Shown: one piece after another, positions 34,993 to 47,449 of the stretch | Layout of the letters: each line of letters begins with the position of its first letter | Position numbering within the stretch: the first letter of the stretch is position 1 | Source of the DNA: Selaginella moellendorffii | Taxonomy: Eukaryota; Streptophyta; Lycopodiopsida; Selaginellales; Selaginellaceae | DNA length: 64,000 nt | Reading direction: 5' to 3' | Assembly: GCF_000143415.4 (NCBI RefSeq) | Contig: NW_003314327.1 | Span: forward strand, 733,403-797,402 | Notes under the pieces: generated by a model | The model's database searches: none | The model's input: the letters and a program-made list of their open reading frames with translations, nothing else | What the model was told of the DNA's origin: nothing | Program-made: the position numbers and the translations under genes

Positions 34993-37900
34993 ACTCCACC
35001 ACCCATAGACGAAGTTCGATGTCCTTATCTAACAATAAAATATTTGATAAAGTAATACCAATATGTATTACCCTTTCCATTCTTGGCACCTCGCCAATAT
35101 TCGTCAATGGTTTGATACTGAAAGTTCACCATGCCTTGCCCATCCTCTAAGGAGGATATTCTCTCCAACTTAAAGACTAATTGGACCACTTGTGGTGGTT
35201 CTCTTTTTTTATTGGTTTAATTCTCGCTAAACCTATTAGAGACATCATCTCTATCTTAATCCCGCTACTCCTTCTCAAGTAGTCTCAATTTCTATCAATA
35301 TAATCTTTGCACTTTGGAACTTTTACTTTTGACTTCTTAAAGTCAATTTCCTAGGTGTCTCTGACACCTTGTATTGCACATATTGTGCAACTCCACTTCC
35401 CCATCCTAGGAAGTCCTCTACTTGAGGGCACCATCATCCTCTGTTTTATTTCGTGCCACTTTGGGCACTAAATTCCAGTTATCATAATTTGTGCTAGGGC
35501 TATCCATATCCCTATTATTTGGCTACCTTATTGCTCCTTGCCTTAGAGTTTGTATTTTCGCCAAATCAGAGCAATTGGGAATTCATCCTTGGAAACACAT
35601 TGCCTTTTCCACAATTCGTTAGCATTTAACACATTAGTGTTTTTGGCCAACTTTGCTTTTTTGGATTCTTTCCCATAATTCCCATGGCTCTTTTCTTAGC
35701 CACTAGTCTTTTGCTCCTCTCTTTGATTGTTGCACTCAGCAACATCGGATCATTACTTCCTTTCTCGAGGCATCCTTTCGGTTCCATAGCAAAGACTTTG
35801 CTTTGCCAAGTCCAAAGGGTGTTCATCCTTAGTACGTCTCTTTAGCATTTTCTACTGTGGGCTCTATTCCTGGCCCAACTTTGGGACCCTCCCAGGGGTC
35901 TCTTATAAAGACTACTTTCTTCGGATTCCCTATGCCATTGCATTGTCACAAATCATTTCCCTTAGGTGTTCTTCCTACTTGGTCACCTTGACCAAGCTAC
36001 ACCATCATCCATAGTTCAAATCAACATTTTGAACTAGGAACCTTATCCCTTTTACATCACAAGGACTTAGTCTTTATTTTTAGCCATAAGATCACCTTGT
36101 GATTTAACTTTGGCACCTTAACAGGTTTGCTAATAGGTGCTAAGTCCTCCAGACCTTTAAGTTGTTCACCATAACCTCAGGAACATCCCCCACACTTGGC
36201 GGTGCACCCAAGCCAGCCCTTACGGCTCCATAGCAACTAAGATTAAGTATCCCCATCCCATTCACCACGTCCTTGGTGCCACTCACACCAAAGTGTTCAA
36301 GTTAGATATGCCGAGCCACATTAAGCAATCTAACCGTGCATCACGACTTCGGGGCATCCCTCGCTTAGCAGTGTGCCCAAACCAATCTCCTTACTGAGAA
36401 TCCATGACTACCGAAAAATGAGTGTCCTTATATTTCAAACCATCACCGCGCTCTAGTGAGTTGGGACTCAAACCCAAGCATTAGAGGGTCGAGACTCGAA
36501 CCCGTGTGACTCCCCACGCCAGTGCACCAACTTATAGTTAAAGCACGCTATAAATCACAGCTTAGGAACCTAGTTCCTTTGCACTGCCAAGTCCTCTCAC
36601 TTGACAAGTCTGTGATCATGCATGGACTCCTCTATGCTTGGCCCCATGGGCCACCCCTTTTGGAAGTTGGCACCTTCAACTAGGGGATTTATTCCTCTGA
36701 CTTGCCAATCTCACTTAGTAAGTCATCCGACTAACGTAATATGGTTTCATGCACAAGCGTGAAAGTCCTCGACCATCGACTTTCATTCAAAGCTATCCCT
36801 TTGAGCACTCAGGAACTACTTCCCCAACCTGGATAGCATTGCGTTATGGCAAGCTTCAAGGCCACACTTCTGCTGCGCCACTTTAATTTCGCGCGTTCTA
36901 TGAACCATTTACCCTTGCTAAGGCCTCTCCTTTCGCAAGCTTTTAAATTGTCATATGGTCTAACATAAACAATTCCATGCTTTAGACTCTCCATAGCATC
37001 ACAGTTGCTAGTAACAACATGCTTGAGCACCCACTTGATTCTCCACTCCCAATTGACATAACCTTGGTTATGCAATTCAATTCTTATGGTTTAGTTCTAT
37101 CCCCTTACTACTTGCTTTTAGCCTCACACCTTTCCTTCGGTTATTCTCCTCTAGACTAGGAGGATAACTTTGCACTTTTTACTATGCCGTAGCAAGTATT
37201 CTTAGGGATGAACCTACCTGATAGCCTAGGGAGTGGTTCCTCAATCCGGGTATGCTCAACTTATAATCCCACACACTGGGATTAACGTTACTACTTATGG
37301 GCTTTTATATGCCCATCACTAGCCTTGCCAAAATTCCATTTTGGCTTTATCCAATTCGAGTAGATAATCTTCTTCTGTCTCCACAACCTTGGACATTTGG
37401 ATAACACCTTCTATCCATCATTCGCTAGGAACTTAGTCCCTTAGGCCTTATTTATTACCCTCGCGACACTAAACACCACCTTTTGGTGTCCTAGAGTGTT
37501 TGGGTGTCCCAATGATGGCCTCCTTGACAATGAGCATTTCCTTTTACGACATTGACTCACTATCTCGCAACATAAGAAATTTATCCCATGTAAGGGTATA
37601 TCTAACTTCTTTATGCCATTAAGAAGTCTTGGGTAGCTACCTTCTACCCATTTAACTAATTATTTTGCACTTTTTGCTTAGTTGCTTTGTAGTTGTCAAG
37701 TTCTACAACTCATTGTTTGGTGCTTCCACACCTCCATCATTATCTGGGTCACCACACTCCAACCGCATGCCTTCCAGCTTAGGCTATGCCATTCCCATTT
37801 CCATTAGGATTCCTTTGGGAAGGGGTTCTCGTGAACCTGCCAACTTCATCTTAAGGCATCACGCCTTAGCATATTCGATATCTCCGCACCATCGACTCCA

Positions 37901-38931
37901 AGAGCCTACCTTAAGACACTTCTTTCTTGTGTCTAGGTCCTTGCCAAGATCAATGCAATTCTTTCTTATGCCAATTGTCCATTAGCACTGCACTATAGAG
38001 TTTACACATAACTTTGTGTCAAAGTTGTTCTCTTCTGGGAACACCTTTCCCACAACTTTAGTATGGCACATTCTACCATCCATAAGATACCCACTGTTCT
38101 CATACTTGGATCTTATGATCCCCCCGATCCTTCATGGGGCACAACACACCTCAGTCCAAATGCTTTTACCAATCTCTTAGGGCCATTTCTTGACTTTACT
38201 TGAGTCACCTAGCATTTTTGGACTTTGTTAATCCAATGACCCGTGAGGTACTATTTTTGAGGTGTCAGCTCGCTTGAATCCAACTTCATGTATTCGTATC
38301 CTATTCATAAGGACCATGTTTGCAAGTGTTACTCCAACACTTGATTATTTTCCATTCTCTATGGGCTACCTTTGCCCCTTAGGATTATCTGTTCATTTCA
38401 TGAGAATACCGACTTTTCGTTTAAGCATACCCCCAACTCTTTGGGTTTGTTTTAGCATTTCAAGCGCCAACTAGCATTTCAAGGACTCGTGTCCTTATCC
38501 GTATTTGACATCTTAAGGTCTTTAATTCCGGTCTCAAATTCATGAGCACCAGCCTCAACTATATGAGGATAATCTTGTGACTCCGTTATTGTTTTGGAGT
38601 CTCTATTTTTCCCGTAATCCCAACTATAATTATTTACCACAACTACATTAGCCAACTTGCTAAGTCAAATGCTCATCTGGACCACATCCTCAACTCTCTA
38701 AAGAAACCCTTATACTGTTCCCAAGATCCCAAAATCATTCCCTTACTGACCCTTTTCTATTCACCACATCGCACCCAAGTTCACGCATGAACTTGAATGG
38801 AGAGTCATGTCCTCTTGACATGCTACTCCTCAAGGATAGGCCCACTCCTAGGACCTTCCGATGCCAACATCAATGGTGATATGCTTGAGTACCAATAAAA
38901 GTCAGACTAAGGAACAGCTTTGATACCAAGT
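34993..38931. other. Interior of LARD-2, no coding domain
   Basis: Homologous to the LARD-1 segments 4803-6537 and 11627-14271. Conserved non-coding blocks are seen near 36180-36500 and 37100-37330. No open frame longer than about 110 codons and no retrotransposon protein motif. Confidence 0.7.
38916..38930 (-). promoter_or_regulatory. Primer binding site of LARD-2
   Basis: The plus-strand agctttgataccaag is the complement of CTTGGTATCAAAGCT, one mismatch from the usual TGGTATCAGAGC initiator-Met site, beside the 5' LTR. Confidence 0.75.
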
Positions 38932-40038
38932 TGTAAGTGACTAATTTTTCCATTTTACTTTAGTTACTTAACCACACCTCCAACCACTTGGAGGAGTTTC
39001 ACTCACAACCTTTATAAGTCCTATTTCGGACTTAGGTTTGCTAGCCCTGAGAATGGCATCCCCGCCACTTAACCTTTGCACTTGGTCCAAGTGCTCCACG
39101 TGTCTGATCCCATGACTAACACCCCAAGATACCATTGACATATCAGCCTGTTACGCTAAGGCCATGCCCCTTCACCTTAGTCACACCGATGGTTTAACAC
39201 CACCTACATCATAGTCCCGTCTCTCAAAGACTAGACCATCCATCCATGAGTGATCATCCCAAATCCACTTCTTAACATCCTTAGGATGCCCGCAGACATA
39301 GGGAATAGCCTTCCCCAATATCCCTTTTCCGGTCCCCACTAAATCCCTTTCCGTCCATGGCCGTGTTCGCCAACACTGCCACTGGATCAAGGCCCACAAG
39401 CCCAACCACTAAGTCCTATGGTCCTCTGGGACTTCCTCCTCACATGACCTTATCCTTGGTCTTTACACCAGAGGACTGTTCCTCTTCCTTTTCACAATCT
39501 AGGACTTTGGGGCAACATTTCGGAACACCATGGCCTTACGCAAGCCTTGTGGGTGCTCTCCCCGCCTTCTGCCTTTGGGTGCTCTAGCCATGAGCTTAGA
39601 GCGAAGTTCCGTTGAGCCACGCCAAGTATCCAAGTAGGTAGTGCTATCCACACTTGGATTGGGAGCATCGACTATTCGATCTCCCGAGGGAACTAGAGCT
39701 GGCTCTTGAACACTTCACCAAGCTACCCCACTTGTCGGTTTGTATTCACTCTAATCTTGGACTTCTCAATGGTCAGCTCAAACTCCATCTCGGGTCCATC
39801 TTGGGTCCATCTCGGGCTCCATCTTGGATCCTTTTGTGTCCCTTTTCTAGAGACTCATTTATCGCTCACTTTGTCTTTGTTCCTCGAGCACTTCGTTGGG
39901 AGTTCCCCTCCCGCTCTTGACCTTTCAAGTCAGAGCTTTTGGCCCAAATGTATTATGCTCGTTTGGCTTTCATTTCGGCCACTACCACGTGGCACCCTTC
40001 TGGCTCCACTTTGGGGCCTAGGGATTTTGTGTCTCACA
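38932..40038 (-). repeat. 5' LTR of LARD-2
   Basis: 1107 bp. About 490 bp shorter than its partner because most of the minisatellite and adjoining sequence is missing. Confidence 0.8.
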
Positions 40039-40043
40039 CCTTT

Positions 40044-41160
40044 ATGTTATATGATTCAAATTCCACACTCACTATAAATCATCAAAGGCACAACAAAACA
40101 TCTTTAACTTGGAGCTGGTTGACCATAAAAAAGATATAAGCAAATCAAGTCTTCACAAGCTTCATGAGTTCTCTAGAGCAAAACTTCTAATATAAAGCAA
40201 ATATTTATGAATCCCACAATCTTTTCATAGTCATTTATGAACTTAAACACCCAATCAAACCTTTTAATATCCTCCAATATCAAATTCAAAACATGACATA
40301 TGCATCAATTGTGTAAGATAAAGGAGAATTCTTCTCTCATATGTTCCCCCATCAATACATAATTCAAAGGATTATCAATAACTACTTGAACCACATTTTC
40401 AACACTAACATCCTAAATTATTAGTCTACACTGCTCATAAAGCTAAAGACCAATCTTCTCTTCTCTTTAGTGTTAACATCCTACCAAAATACCTAGCCAT
40501 AGATAGAAGTAATCATGAAGTTTATGATTGATCTACTCTTTATATTAAACCATCCATCAGTCACTGTTATACATCTAAATTGAGTCCATCCATCAAGAAA
40601 GGGAGTTAACTTCTCATTGACTAGAGTATAATAATGAGTGAGTTGATTAGTAAAATGTTTGTAACTAAGAATCCTCGATGCAGCATTAAGTTTGGCACTA
40701 CAAATGGTTGTGATCGTTGCATGAAAATATGAGCTTTTAACAACATTGAATAGTATAGTATTCAAGAAGATGAACTTTGATATTGCATTATCTAAATTCA
40801 TGTTTTTTGCTTCATCAAACATTTCTCTAATGTTGTCATTTTGCATTCAACTAACAAATGATCTTTCATGGCTTATGTAAGCACTCATAGGCTGAAATTG
40901 ACTACCACTCTATGTACTAGCTCCAGAAGTAGATGCCTTATCAAAATGCTGATTTTGTGGATTTGCTGTAGAAGGTAAAGCCAAAGAAGCATTTGCAAAT
41001 TGCTCTATAAACATTTAACGAAATTATTCTTGAACATGAAAAGGAATGTTTGAAACATTACATGTTTCAATGTCATGCCCAAAAACTTTAATAAGATGCA
41101 CCTTAATTCGTTTTAGTGGACCATTATATATTTTTTCACAATAATTACACTTCTAAACGC
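40044..41160 (-). pseudogene. hAT transposase remnant, N-terminal half (BED finger and DUF659)
   Basis: On the minus strand at about 41151-41020 KCNYCEKIYNGPLKRIKVHL then VFGHDIETC is a BED-type zinc finger (C-x2-C ... H). A stop follows, then at 40846-40493 KFIFLNTILFNVVKSSYFHA and FRCITVTDGWFNIKSRSIIN form a DUF659 hAT domain. Further on (about 40400-40250) VENVVQVVIDN and CHVLNLILEDIKRFDW continue the transposase. Frames shift and stops occur. The gene would continue at 33393 if LARD-2 were absent. No terminal repeats were found. Confidence 0.75.
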
Positions 41161-41439
41161 CTATCTCCTTTGCTAGAAGCATAAACAAAGAGCTTAATAA
41201 TATAGGATCATGCTCAATCAAACACCATTGATTCAACTGTGCTAAAATCAATAATTAAATATTACAATCCAATCACTAAAATCATTTGAAGGTGCAAATT
41301 AGGGTTTTTTGGGAAAAAAATAAGTTGCTAACCTAAAATGAATAAATGAAAACGAGAAAAAAAAAGAACTACACTCCTGGGGTGTCATTCAATAAAATGC
41401 TGTAAAACGTTCAATCCCTACACGAAAGACAGTTTGTTT

Positions 41440-41989
41440 CCTCTGGAAGGGACAGCATACGCACCTTTGCTGGAATGACGTTAACCTCCTTTGACATTTC
41501 TGCAAGCGAGCGTGGTCTCTCGCCCCATCTTCTCCACACCATCCAAATGCTGGAATACTTGAGGTGCTCGTTGCCGAGCTGCCTTTTTGCTTGTTGATCT
41601 TCCTTAGCCCGCTACTTCGCCTCTAGTTTTCGTTCCCTGTAAAGAATCGTCAGGAAGAAACGAGAAAGAAAGAAGAAAACGCATAGGCAGAACTAACAGG
41701 AAGAACAAGAAGGAAAGGTTTAGAAGCTGACCTTACGTCTCTTAGCTCTCTGCCACTTGACGACATGTTGAACGATATCTTTGCGCATTGGAACGTCGAA
41801 AATGTCTTCAGCGATCGGCAGAGTCCGTTTGTCCTCTTGCTCCCAATTCGTGGCCGGCAGCACCATATCTCTCATCTCTCCTGGAAAGAAAGAAGAAATC
41901 ACAGCACAAGGATCCATGGCAATGTGTCTGCCTCGCCTGAATTCATTTGCAGCAATGCTGGCCGACGGGGAGGTGGAGGAGCGCAACAC
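41440..41989 (-). pseudogene. Mitochondrial ribosomal protein uL4 (L4) fragment
   Basis: Exon 1 (41989-41732) ends IFDVPMRKDIVQHVVKWQRA followed by KRRK, a clear match to the start of bacterial-type/mitochondrial uL4 (vRxDivhrvVrWqlakrR). A GT lies at 41731. After an intron of about 95 nt the next segment, 41636 downward, reads GTKTRGEVAG, a stop, then GRSTSKKAARQ, matching the GTxxTKTxxEVSGTGRKP block with a nonsense change. A frame shift follows (WGERPRS in another frame). The rest of the protein is missing. It is therefore a truncated pseudogene. Its upstream side abuts the F-box copy at 42096. Confidence 0.65.
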
Positions 41990-42095
41990 CGTCTGGAGAA
42001 TGCCTAATCAAGATGACACTGATCCAACGGATATTTCATTCAAAGAATCTATCTTACAATGTCATAGACTTTATAATAATAATAAAAACTCTCTT

Positions 42096-43265
42096 TTCTT
42101 GTGAATCACAACAAGAAGATGTCCTCGTATACCTCCTCCCAAAAGCCAGTTGCTTTGATCCTCCGTTGCCGGATCTTGGGAATTTCTAGGTGCTGCTCCT
42201 CCCCAGTGCGCCAGCCTCTTCTCCTCCTCGGGATCCAGCCCGAGAGCGCCTGACGAGCGAGGGGCGGTAAACAACCGCCTTCCTGTAATGCACCATCTCA
42301 CCGACACTGTACTGCCCCACCGTCTCCCTCTTGCCACGGATGTAAAACCACTCGCCGCGATCCAGGTCGTACACCGCGGGTGGCAAAGGCTCGCCACCGC
42401 AATCACCAAGCTTGTGGCCGTCATCGTAGCGATCGGGACACTGTCCAGCAAGGCACAGGAGATTGCCTTCGGCCTGGCACTCTAACGCCACAAAATCGTC
42501 CCAGTAGACGTCCGTAAGGTCCAAGAAGGAACTTGCAACCTCATGGCAGTGGCCACTGCTCCAGGCTTTCTCAACGTCCAAAACGCAAGAAGCCTCTCTC
42601 TTACCCGCCATATCCATCGGCTCCTCCATTCTCCACACTCTGCACTGCCCTCGTTGATCCGAATGGCACAAGCCACATATGTGCTCCCATACGAAAGGGA
42701 CACAAACCAGGGTCGGGTCGTTTAGGAGGGGCTCCTTGTGTGGCACGATGATGCATCTAGCAGTGTCGAACAAGAATCCTTCAGGGTACTCCGCAACCCG
42801 TGTCCAAGCCCGCGAGCTTGAGTCGTAGTTGAAGGCGTCTACAACCTTGAACTCTCAGGTGGCTAGGTCCGTGGTCATGCTGTAGACGCGACCGGAATGC
42901 ACCTGAGACGCAAGGCGTGGGATCGACCCACTCGTTGGTTGCGGGATTTCCCACCACCAACTCCACCCCGGGAGAGGCATCGTCGGCCCAGGACGGGAGC
43001 CTGACGAGGACGAGGCCATTGGAGGAGGTGACGATGTCAAAGGAGCCGGGTGGGAGAGGTATCTTCATCCATGGTGGCTGTACGCGATTTTGGTCCATAC
43101 ACAGATTTGCTGTGGTCGAGGGATACGATCCCAGTTGCCGTTATAGGCAGTGAGGAGGACATAATCCTCGCCGCGCTGCTGCCTCCGCGCTGCGCTAAAC
43201 TCGGGGGATTGAGTATGTATTCTCTGCACTCTGAATCTAAGATCTCCATTCCTTGCAGACGCCAA
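42096..43265 (-). pseudogene. F-box protein gene, degenerate copy 2
   Basis: Direct duplicate of 948-2163, starting at the same base (cttgtgaatcacaa) and ending at the same point (ccattccttgcagacg). It includes LPPGSFDIVTSSNGLVLVRL and VVGNPATNEWV, but has several indels relative to copy 1 (for example near 42650, 42830, 42925 and 43075) and has lost the F-box end. It keeps the two bases missing from copy 1 near 1911 and 1945. Not expected to encode a working protein. Confidence 0.8.
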
Positions 43266-43554
43266 TCCCAGGTATGCTATTCTTGCTAACCTAAAAGTGA
43301 ATATATATCAGACTATATAGCCTAATTTATTAAATTCTGCTAAATTTTACAAACTATTAGCTTATATTTTTGAGAAAGCGGGACCAACTTTCATGCAATC
43401 CAATAAAATGCAAATGTGGCGCATTCAAAGTTCAAATAGAGGTTATGGAATGCCATAGAGAATTTATAGAAAAAAAGAGAAAAGAAAGCAATGAGACCAA
43501 AGACATGTAATCATGCCCCTCTGATTTTTTTTTTGTTTCGATTGAAATCTCGTC

Positions 43555-45551
43555 TCAAGGATTTCCTAGCAGACGCTCAACAGCTGCATGTACATTGCCA
43601 TTGGTTGCCGACAAGGCGCGGATGTTTTCTTGCGTGTCATAGAAACCCATGTCTTGAAGTTGCGATAGCTGCGTCGCATACAGTTCCTCCGGGGGTAGAG
43701 CGTTCACTGCCAACACAAAAGAAAAACACGATGTACAGCACTGGAAAAACAATAAAATCAAAGTACAAACCTTCGGGAGTCGCACCAAAATTGCTTCCAA
43801 GGCCGCCAAACATTCCTAGCAACGAGTTTAAATCGACATTGCCAGCGGCTCCTCCCAAGCCTCCTTGCCCCAAGCCTTGGTCCCTAAGAGAGAAGGAAAA
43901 CGGTGTAAGTAAACCATAGAGAGTTTTCAAGAGTGACAACTTACTGCCCTGGCTGCTGTCGACCCAGGTGGCCTAGCAAACTCTGCTGGAGCGCAAGCAT
44001 TTGCTGTGACCACAGCGTAAACGAGAAGAAAGTTAACGATAGAAAAGGAGAAAAAGGAAAGAAAAACCTGTAAGCTCTCCGGACTGGTCATCTGCTGGAG
44101 AAACTCTGGGTTTTGCATCATTTCTCTGAACTGGGGGTTGGCATTCAGTATGTTCCGGAGCTGCGGATGCATGTTAAGGACCTGCAAGGATCACGAAAGC
44201 CATGACTGCATTTCAATCATCAATCCGCAAACACACAGACCTGCTGAACGTACTGGGGGTTGGAAAGAACTGACTGCATTGCCTGTAGCATTCCCGGGTT
44301 TTGCAACATCTGCTCGATCCCTCCCAGTCCTCCAAGCCCACCCAGCGCGCCCAGGCCTCCAGCGTTACCATCACCCATGCCTCCGAGAAATCCCAAAGGC
44401 GGAAGCGTACTGAGTTGTTGTCCTGGGGTGGTGGTCGTCTCTCTCGCTGTACAAGACCAAAGGAAGTCAATGGAAAGCTCGAAAGAGAAGGAACCAAGTA
44501 CCCGCGGGATTCCAAGGATTTGGAAGAGGAGCGGTGTTGGGAAGCACGGTAGCTCCCGTCCCAGCCGCTGGTGTTTGGTTCGGATCGCCAGTCCCGGCCG
44601 CTGGCGCCGTGGTAGCCGCTGGAGCTCTTCCCATCAAAGCGGCAAAAGGATTGGCCTGAGCGTCGGCTCCCTCGGCCCCGGTGCCACCCATGGTGGCGGC
44701 ATTGAGCAGCGGCTCCTGGACGGTCTCATACATCCTCCGCAGCATGTTGAATCCCTCGGGCGAAGCCTCGATGTTGCTCATGGCCCGGTCGGTGTTTCTC
44801 ATCATCTCCCTCATGAGCTCCGGGTTCCTGGCGGCGTCGAGCGTCTGGCGGAGCGTGGCGGGATCGTTGAGGATGTGCGCCAGGTCGGGGTTGCGGTCGA
44901 TGATCTCGCGCATCTGCGGGTTGTTCATGATGAGCGTCCGCATCAGCTCCGGGTTGCTCATCAGGCTCTGGATGGCGGGCATGTTCATCATCTCGCGCAT
45001 GAGGTTCGGGTTTTGCATCAGCTGCTGCTGGACCTGCTGGAACTCGGGCAGCGTCGTGGCGGTGCCCAGCGGCGCCGCGGCCCCGCCGAAGAATCCACCG
45101 TGCATGTTGGCCCCAATCCCGCCGGGAGGAGCTGCTGCCGGGGGAGCCGCTGCTGGGGATGGCGACGCTGGCGATGGAGCGGCCGGGGCGCTGCCGGGAG
45201 GCGGGGCGCCGCGGACGAGGTGGACTGTGTGATCGTTTTGTAGATCTGGAAGAATTTCGCGAGGGGAGAAGGGAGGAGTAAATACCCTAGCCAGAGAATC
45301 CCAGAGAGGAAAATTTCTTGCGGCTTACCGTAGCTGTCGAGGGAATTCTCATCCTTGAGCACGCGTCCCTTGTAGATTAGGCGCTGCTGATCGGCCGGGA
45401 CCTCGGAGCGCTCGACGAGGAGGGATTTCAATCCGCGGACTGTGCTCTTGAGATCCACCGTGACCGAGAACTTGGTGCCGTTGGAGCAGCGAATGTGAAC
45501 CGTGGCCGCCGCGCTGGGAGCTGCCGTCGTCGAGGCCTCCTCCGCGCTCAT
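43555..45551 (-). CDS. DSK2: Ubiquilin (DSK2-like ubiquitin shuttle protein)
   Basis: Seven exons: 45551-45329, 45245-44502, 44446-44241, 44181-44068, 44003-43945, 43883-43771, 43706-43555, giving 536 residues in one frame with GT..AG introns of 55-83 nt. The N-terminal ubiquitin-like domain ([15 protein letters not shown] to [18 protein letters not shown]) binds the proteasome. STI1 repeats follow ([40 protein letters not shown], and [20 protein letters not shown]), with Gly/Pro/Ala-rich linkers. The C-terminal UBA domain ([20 protein letters not shown]) binds ubiquitin. It delivers ubiquitinated clients to the proteasome in cytosol and nucleus. Length is usual for plant ubiquilins. A telobox-like aaaccctaaa lies just upstream (45569-45578). 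Confidence 0.95.
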
Positions 45552-45636
45552 TGCCCTATCGACGATCTAAAAACCCTAAATTGGCGAGAAAAAAGGAAAA
45601 GTCTACAAGGATTGGAAAAACTTTTTAGGGCGTGGA

Positions 45637-46784
45637 TTACGGGCAGTGGATATCCGCCGTCGATTGGGCATCATTCCATAGATCACCCATGTAGAAGTGG
45701 AGGATCTTTTCTACGATCCACTCGTAGTCCGTCTCGTCGCCGATGGATTTGAGTCCTTGTCTCACGATCTCGTCCGTGACCCACCCATTTTTCCTGTCAA
45801 TCTTGAGCAGGAATTCCAGGACTTTGGGATGGTGCGAGTAATCTGGATGCCTAGAGCACGGAAAAACGATCAAAACCTTTCCTTGCATTGTCTAAGACAG
45901 AGGGAACTTACCCACAGAAAGTGAGAAAGTGGTGAGGTTTGTACTGTTGGTTCCACGAGAGCGATCGTTCGATCGATCCAGATGAGTGTTAGAACCAAGG
46001 AAAGCACTCTTAGTTTGCTTACCAATGCCTGGTACTGAGTTATATTGTTGGAAGCAAGCACCCAGAAGTCCGGAGGAAGCGAAAGGATCGCATCGTTGTG
46101 ATGGTAGTGAAGCTTGAACGATTCCTTGCTTGTTTCGAATAGCTGCCTGGCCAAATCGGTGAGCTTGGCTTCTTTCACGGACACCTCCGACCCCTGCCAA
46201 GCTGAGTCTATTTACTCAGTCCTCCGAGAGCCAAAAAGGAGAATAAAAAACGAAGAAAGAGTCTACCTTTGGATTCGGAGCCACGGATCCTCCAAAAGCA
46301 GCAGCAATCGCTTGATGCCCAAAGCTGATGCCGCAGGTCTTTACCTTGTTCTTGTCCAGCCATAAAATTTCCTGTTCCAAAGAAAGAAAGAAAAAGAAGG
46401 ATTGGCTCTTTCATCGACGTGAAAGCAAGCTTGGAAACCTGAAGAAGCCGTCTGATCCATGGCTTTGGCTCGTACACGCCGCTGAGAGAGCCCGAGATGA
46501 GAACCCCATCGAAATTTTGGACTCGATCAGGATATTGGCGCTCCGTGACATCGAAGCCTGCATGGATCTGATTAGAGAACACGAATTTCGCCGGCATTTG
46601 TTCCTGCTCAACTGGTAAGCGTGATCGATGAATGCGGGATCAAGCGCGCCGCAACGTGATCGAATGCCGCCTGGAGGAGCGCGAGATAGGATCGGCACGA
46701 TTCCGAAGCTGTGCTGGGCAGATGCTGCGCCAGATGCTCGCATTCGTAGAGCGCAATCCGGACTGCTCGGCGTCGCGACCACAT
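45637..46784 (-). CDS. Class I glutamine-amidotransferase-like protein with Ser at the nucleophile position
   Basis: Exons read on the minus strand: a first exon from Met 46784 (RRAVRIALYECEHLAQHL), an exon ending at 46439 (NFDGVLISGSLSGVYEPKPW), 46371-46267, 46193-46023, a 32-nt exon 45943-45912 (YKPHHFLTFCG) and 45850-45637. The exon 1 donor is uncertain. The fold is the GMP-synthase-like amidotransferase family that includes plant gamma-glutamyl peptidases and yeast YLR126C. The nucleophile elbow, normally GxCxG, reads CGISFGHQ, and the C-terminal HPE reads HPDY. These two changes suggest loss or change of hydrolase chemistry. About 290 residues. Teloboxes (ccctaaa) lie upstream at 46790-46818. 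Confidence 0.7.
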
Positions 46785-46905
46785 CTAATACCCTAAATAA
46801 AACAAAAAACCCTAAAAACAGGGGATTTGGCTATGGCCTATGTTTCTTGTGCCAATGCCGCCAATGCTGATGCTGATGCTTTGCCATGAGCTCCAGCAGC
46901 TAAAG

Positions 46906-47427
46906 GAATCCTTTGAGCTCGCGTATATGGTTATCTGCTAATACTCTCATTAGACTGGTGTGATAGAGTTCTTCTCCTTCTCCAAAAGACATGCTCTTAG
47001 CTGCTGCTGTTTCCATTATCTGAGCCAATTCTTCCACATATCTAAGCCTCTTTAGGAAACAGAAGAAGGCATGTCATTTATTTCAGTCCAAGTACCTGAA
47101 TGTAGATCATACGAGAGACTACTTACCCATGGCCAGCTTGACCACGGAAGTAGACACAAATATCGAGTCTATGAGTAATGTGATCACCTCACCAGACTCC
47201 ACAGTAATTTCCTCAATTCTGAACTTACACTTCCGTTCCACATTGAACCACACCATGTAGAGCTTTCCCCTCCAATTACTAACAAGGCAGACCGACTCAC
47301 CCTTCTTGACATTCAGACAGAGATTTGTATATGCAACAGAGTCACTTTGCAACATCAAACTGGACAGCATGGGTACAGGAGGAAGCCGAACACTTCCTAT
47401 GACCATGGGCCATGTTTCACAGCACAC
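46906..47427 (-). CDS. Unrecognised protein-coding region
   Basis: An open frame from 47427 (SVCLVSNWRGKLYMVWFNVE, RIEEITVESGEVITLL) ends at a GT (ggGTAAGT) at about 47128. An AG at about 47062 precedes RLRYVEELAQIMETAAAKSM and a stop at about 46906. The two open pieces do not join in frame with the nearest GT..AG pair: that splice gives a short ending LAMEA. So either the gene model is wrong or the gene is decaying. I do not recognise the family. Confidence 0.3.
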
Positions 47428-47449
47428 CGTTATAGTTTCTTATTAAACT

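Larger units (their letters stand above)
33394..40038 (-). mobile_element. LARD-2: large LTR retrotransposon derivative without coding capacity
   Basis: LTRs at 33394-34992 and 38932-40038 run TGTAAGTGA...TCACA, with the 5-bp duplication ccttt at 33389-33393 and 40039-40043. On the minus strand the right LTR is followed by acTTGGTATCAAAGC, a primer site like initiator-Met tRNA, so the element reads leftwards. The purine-rich minus-strand tract gggtggtggag lies just before the 3' LTR. The 3.9-kb interior has no gag or pol domain. It was inserted into a hAT transposase gene. Confidence 0.85.
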
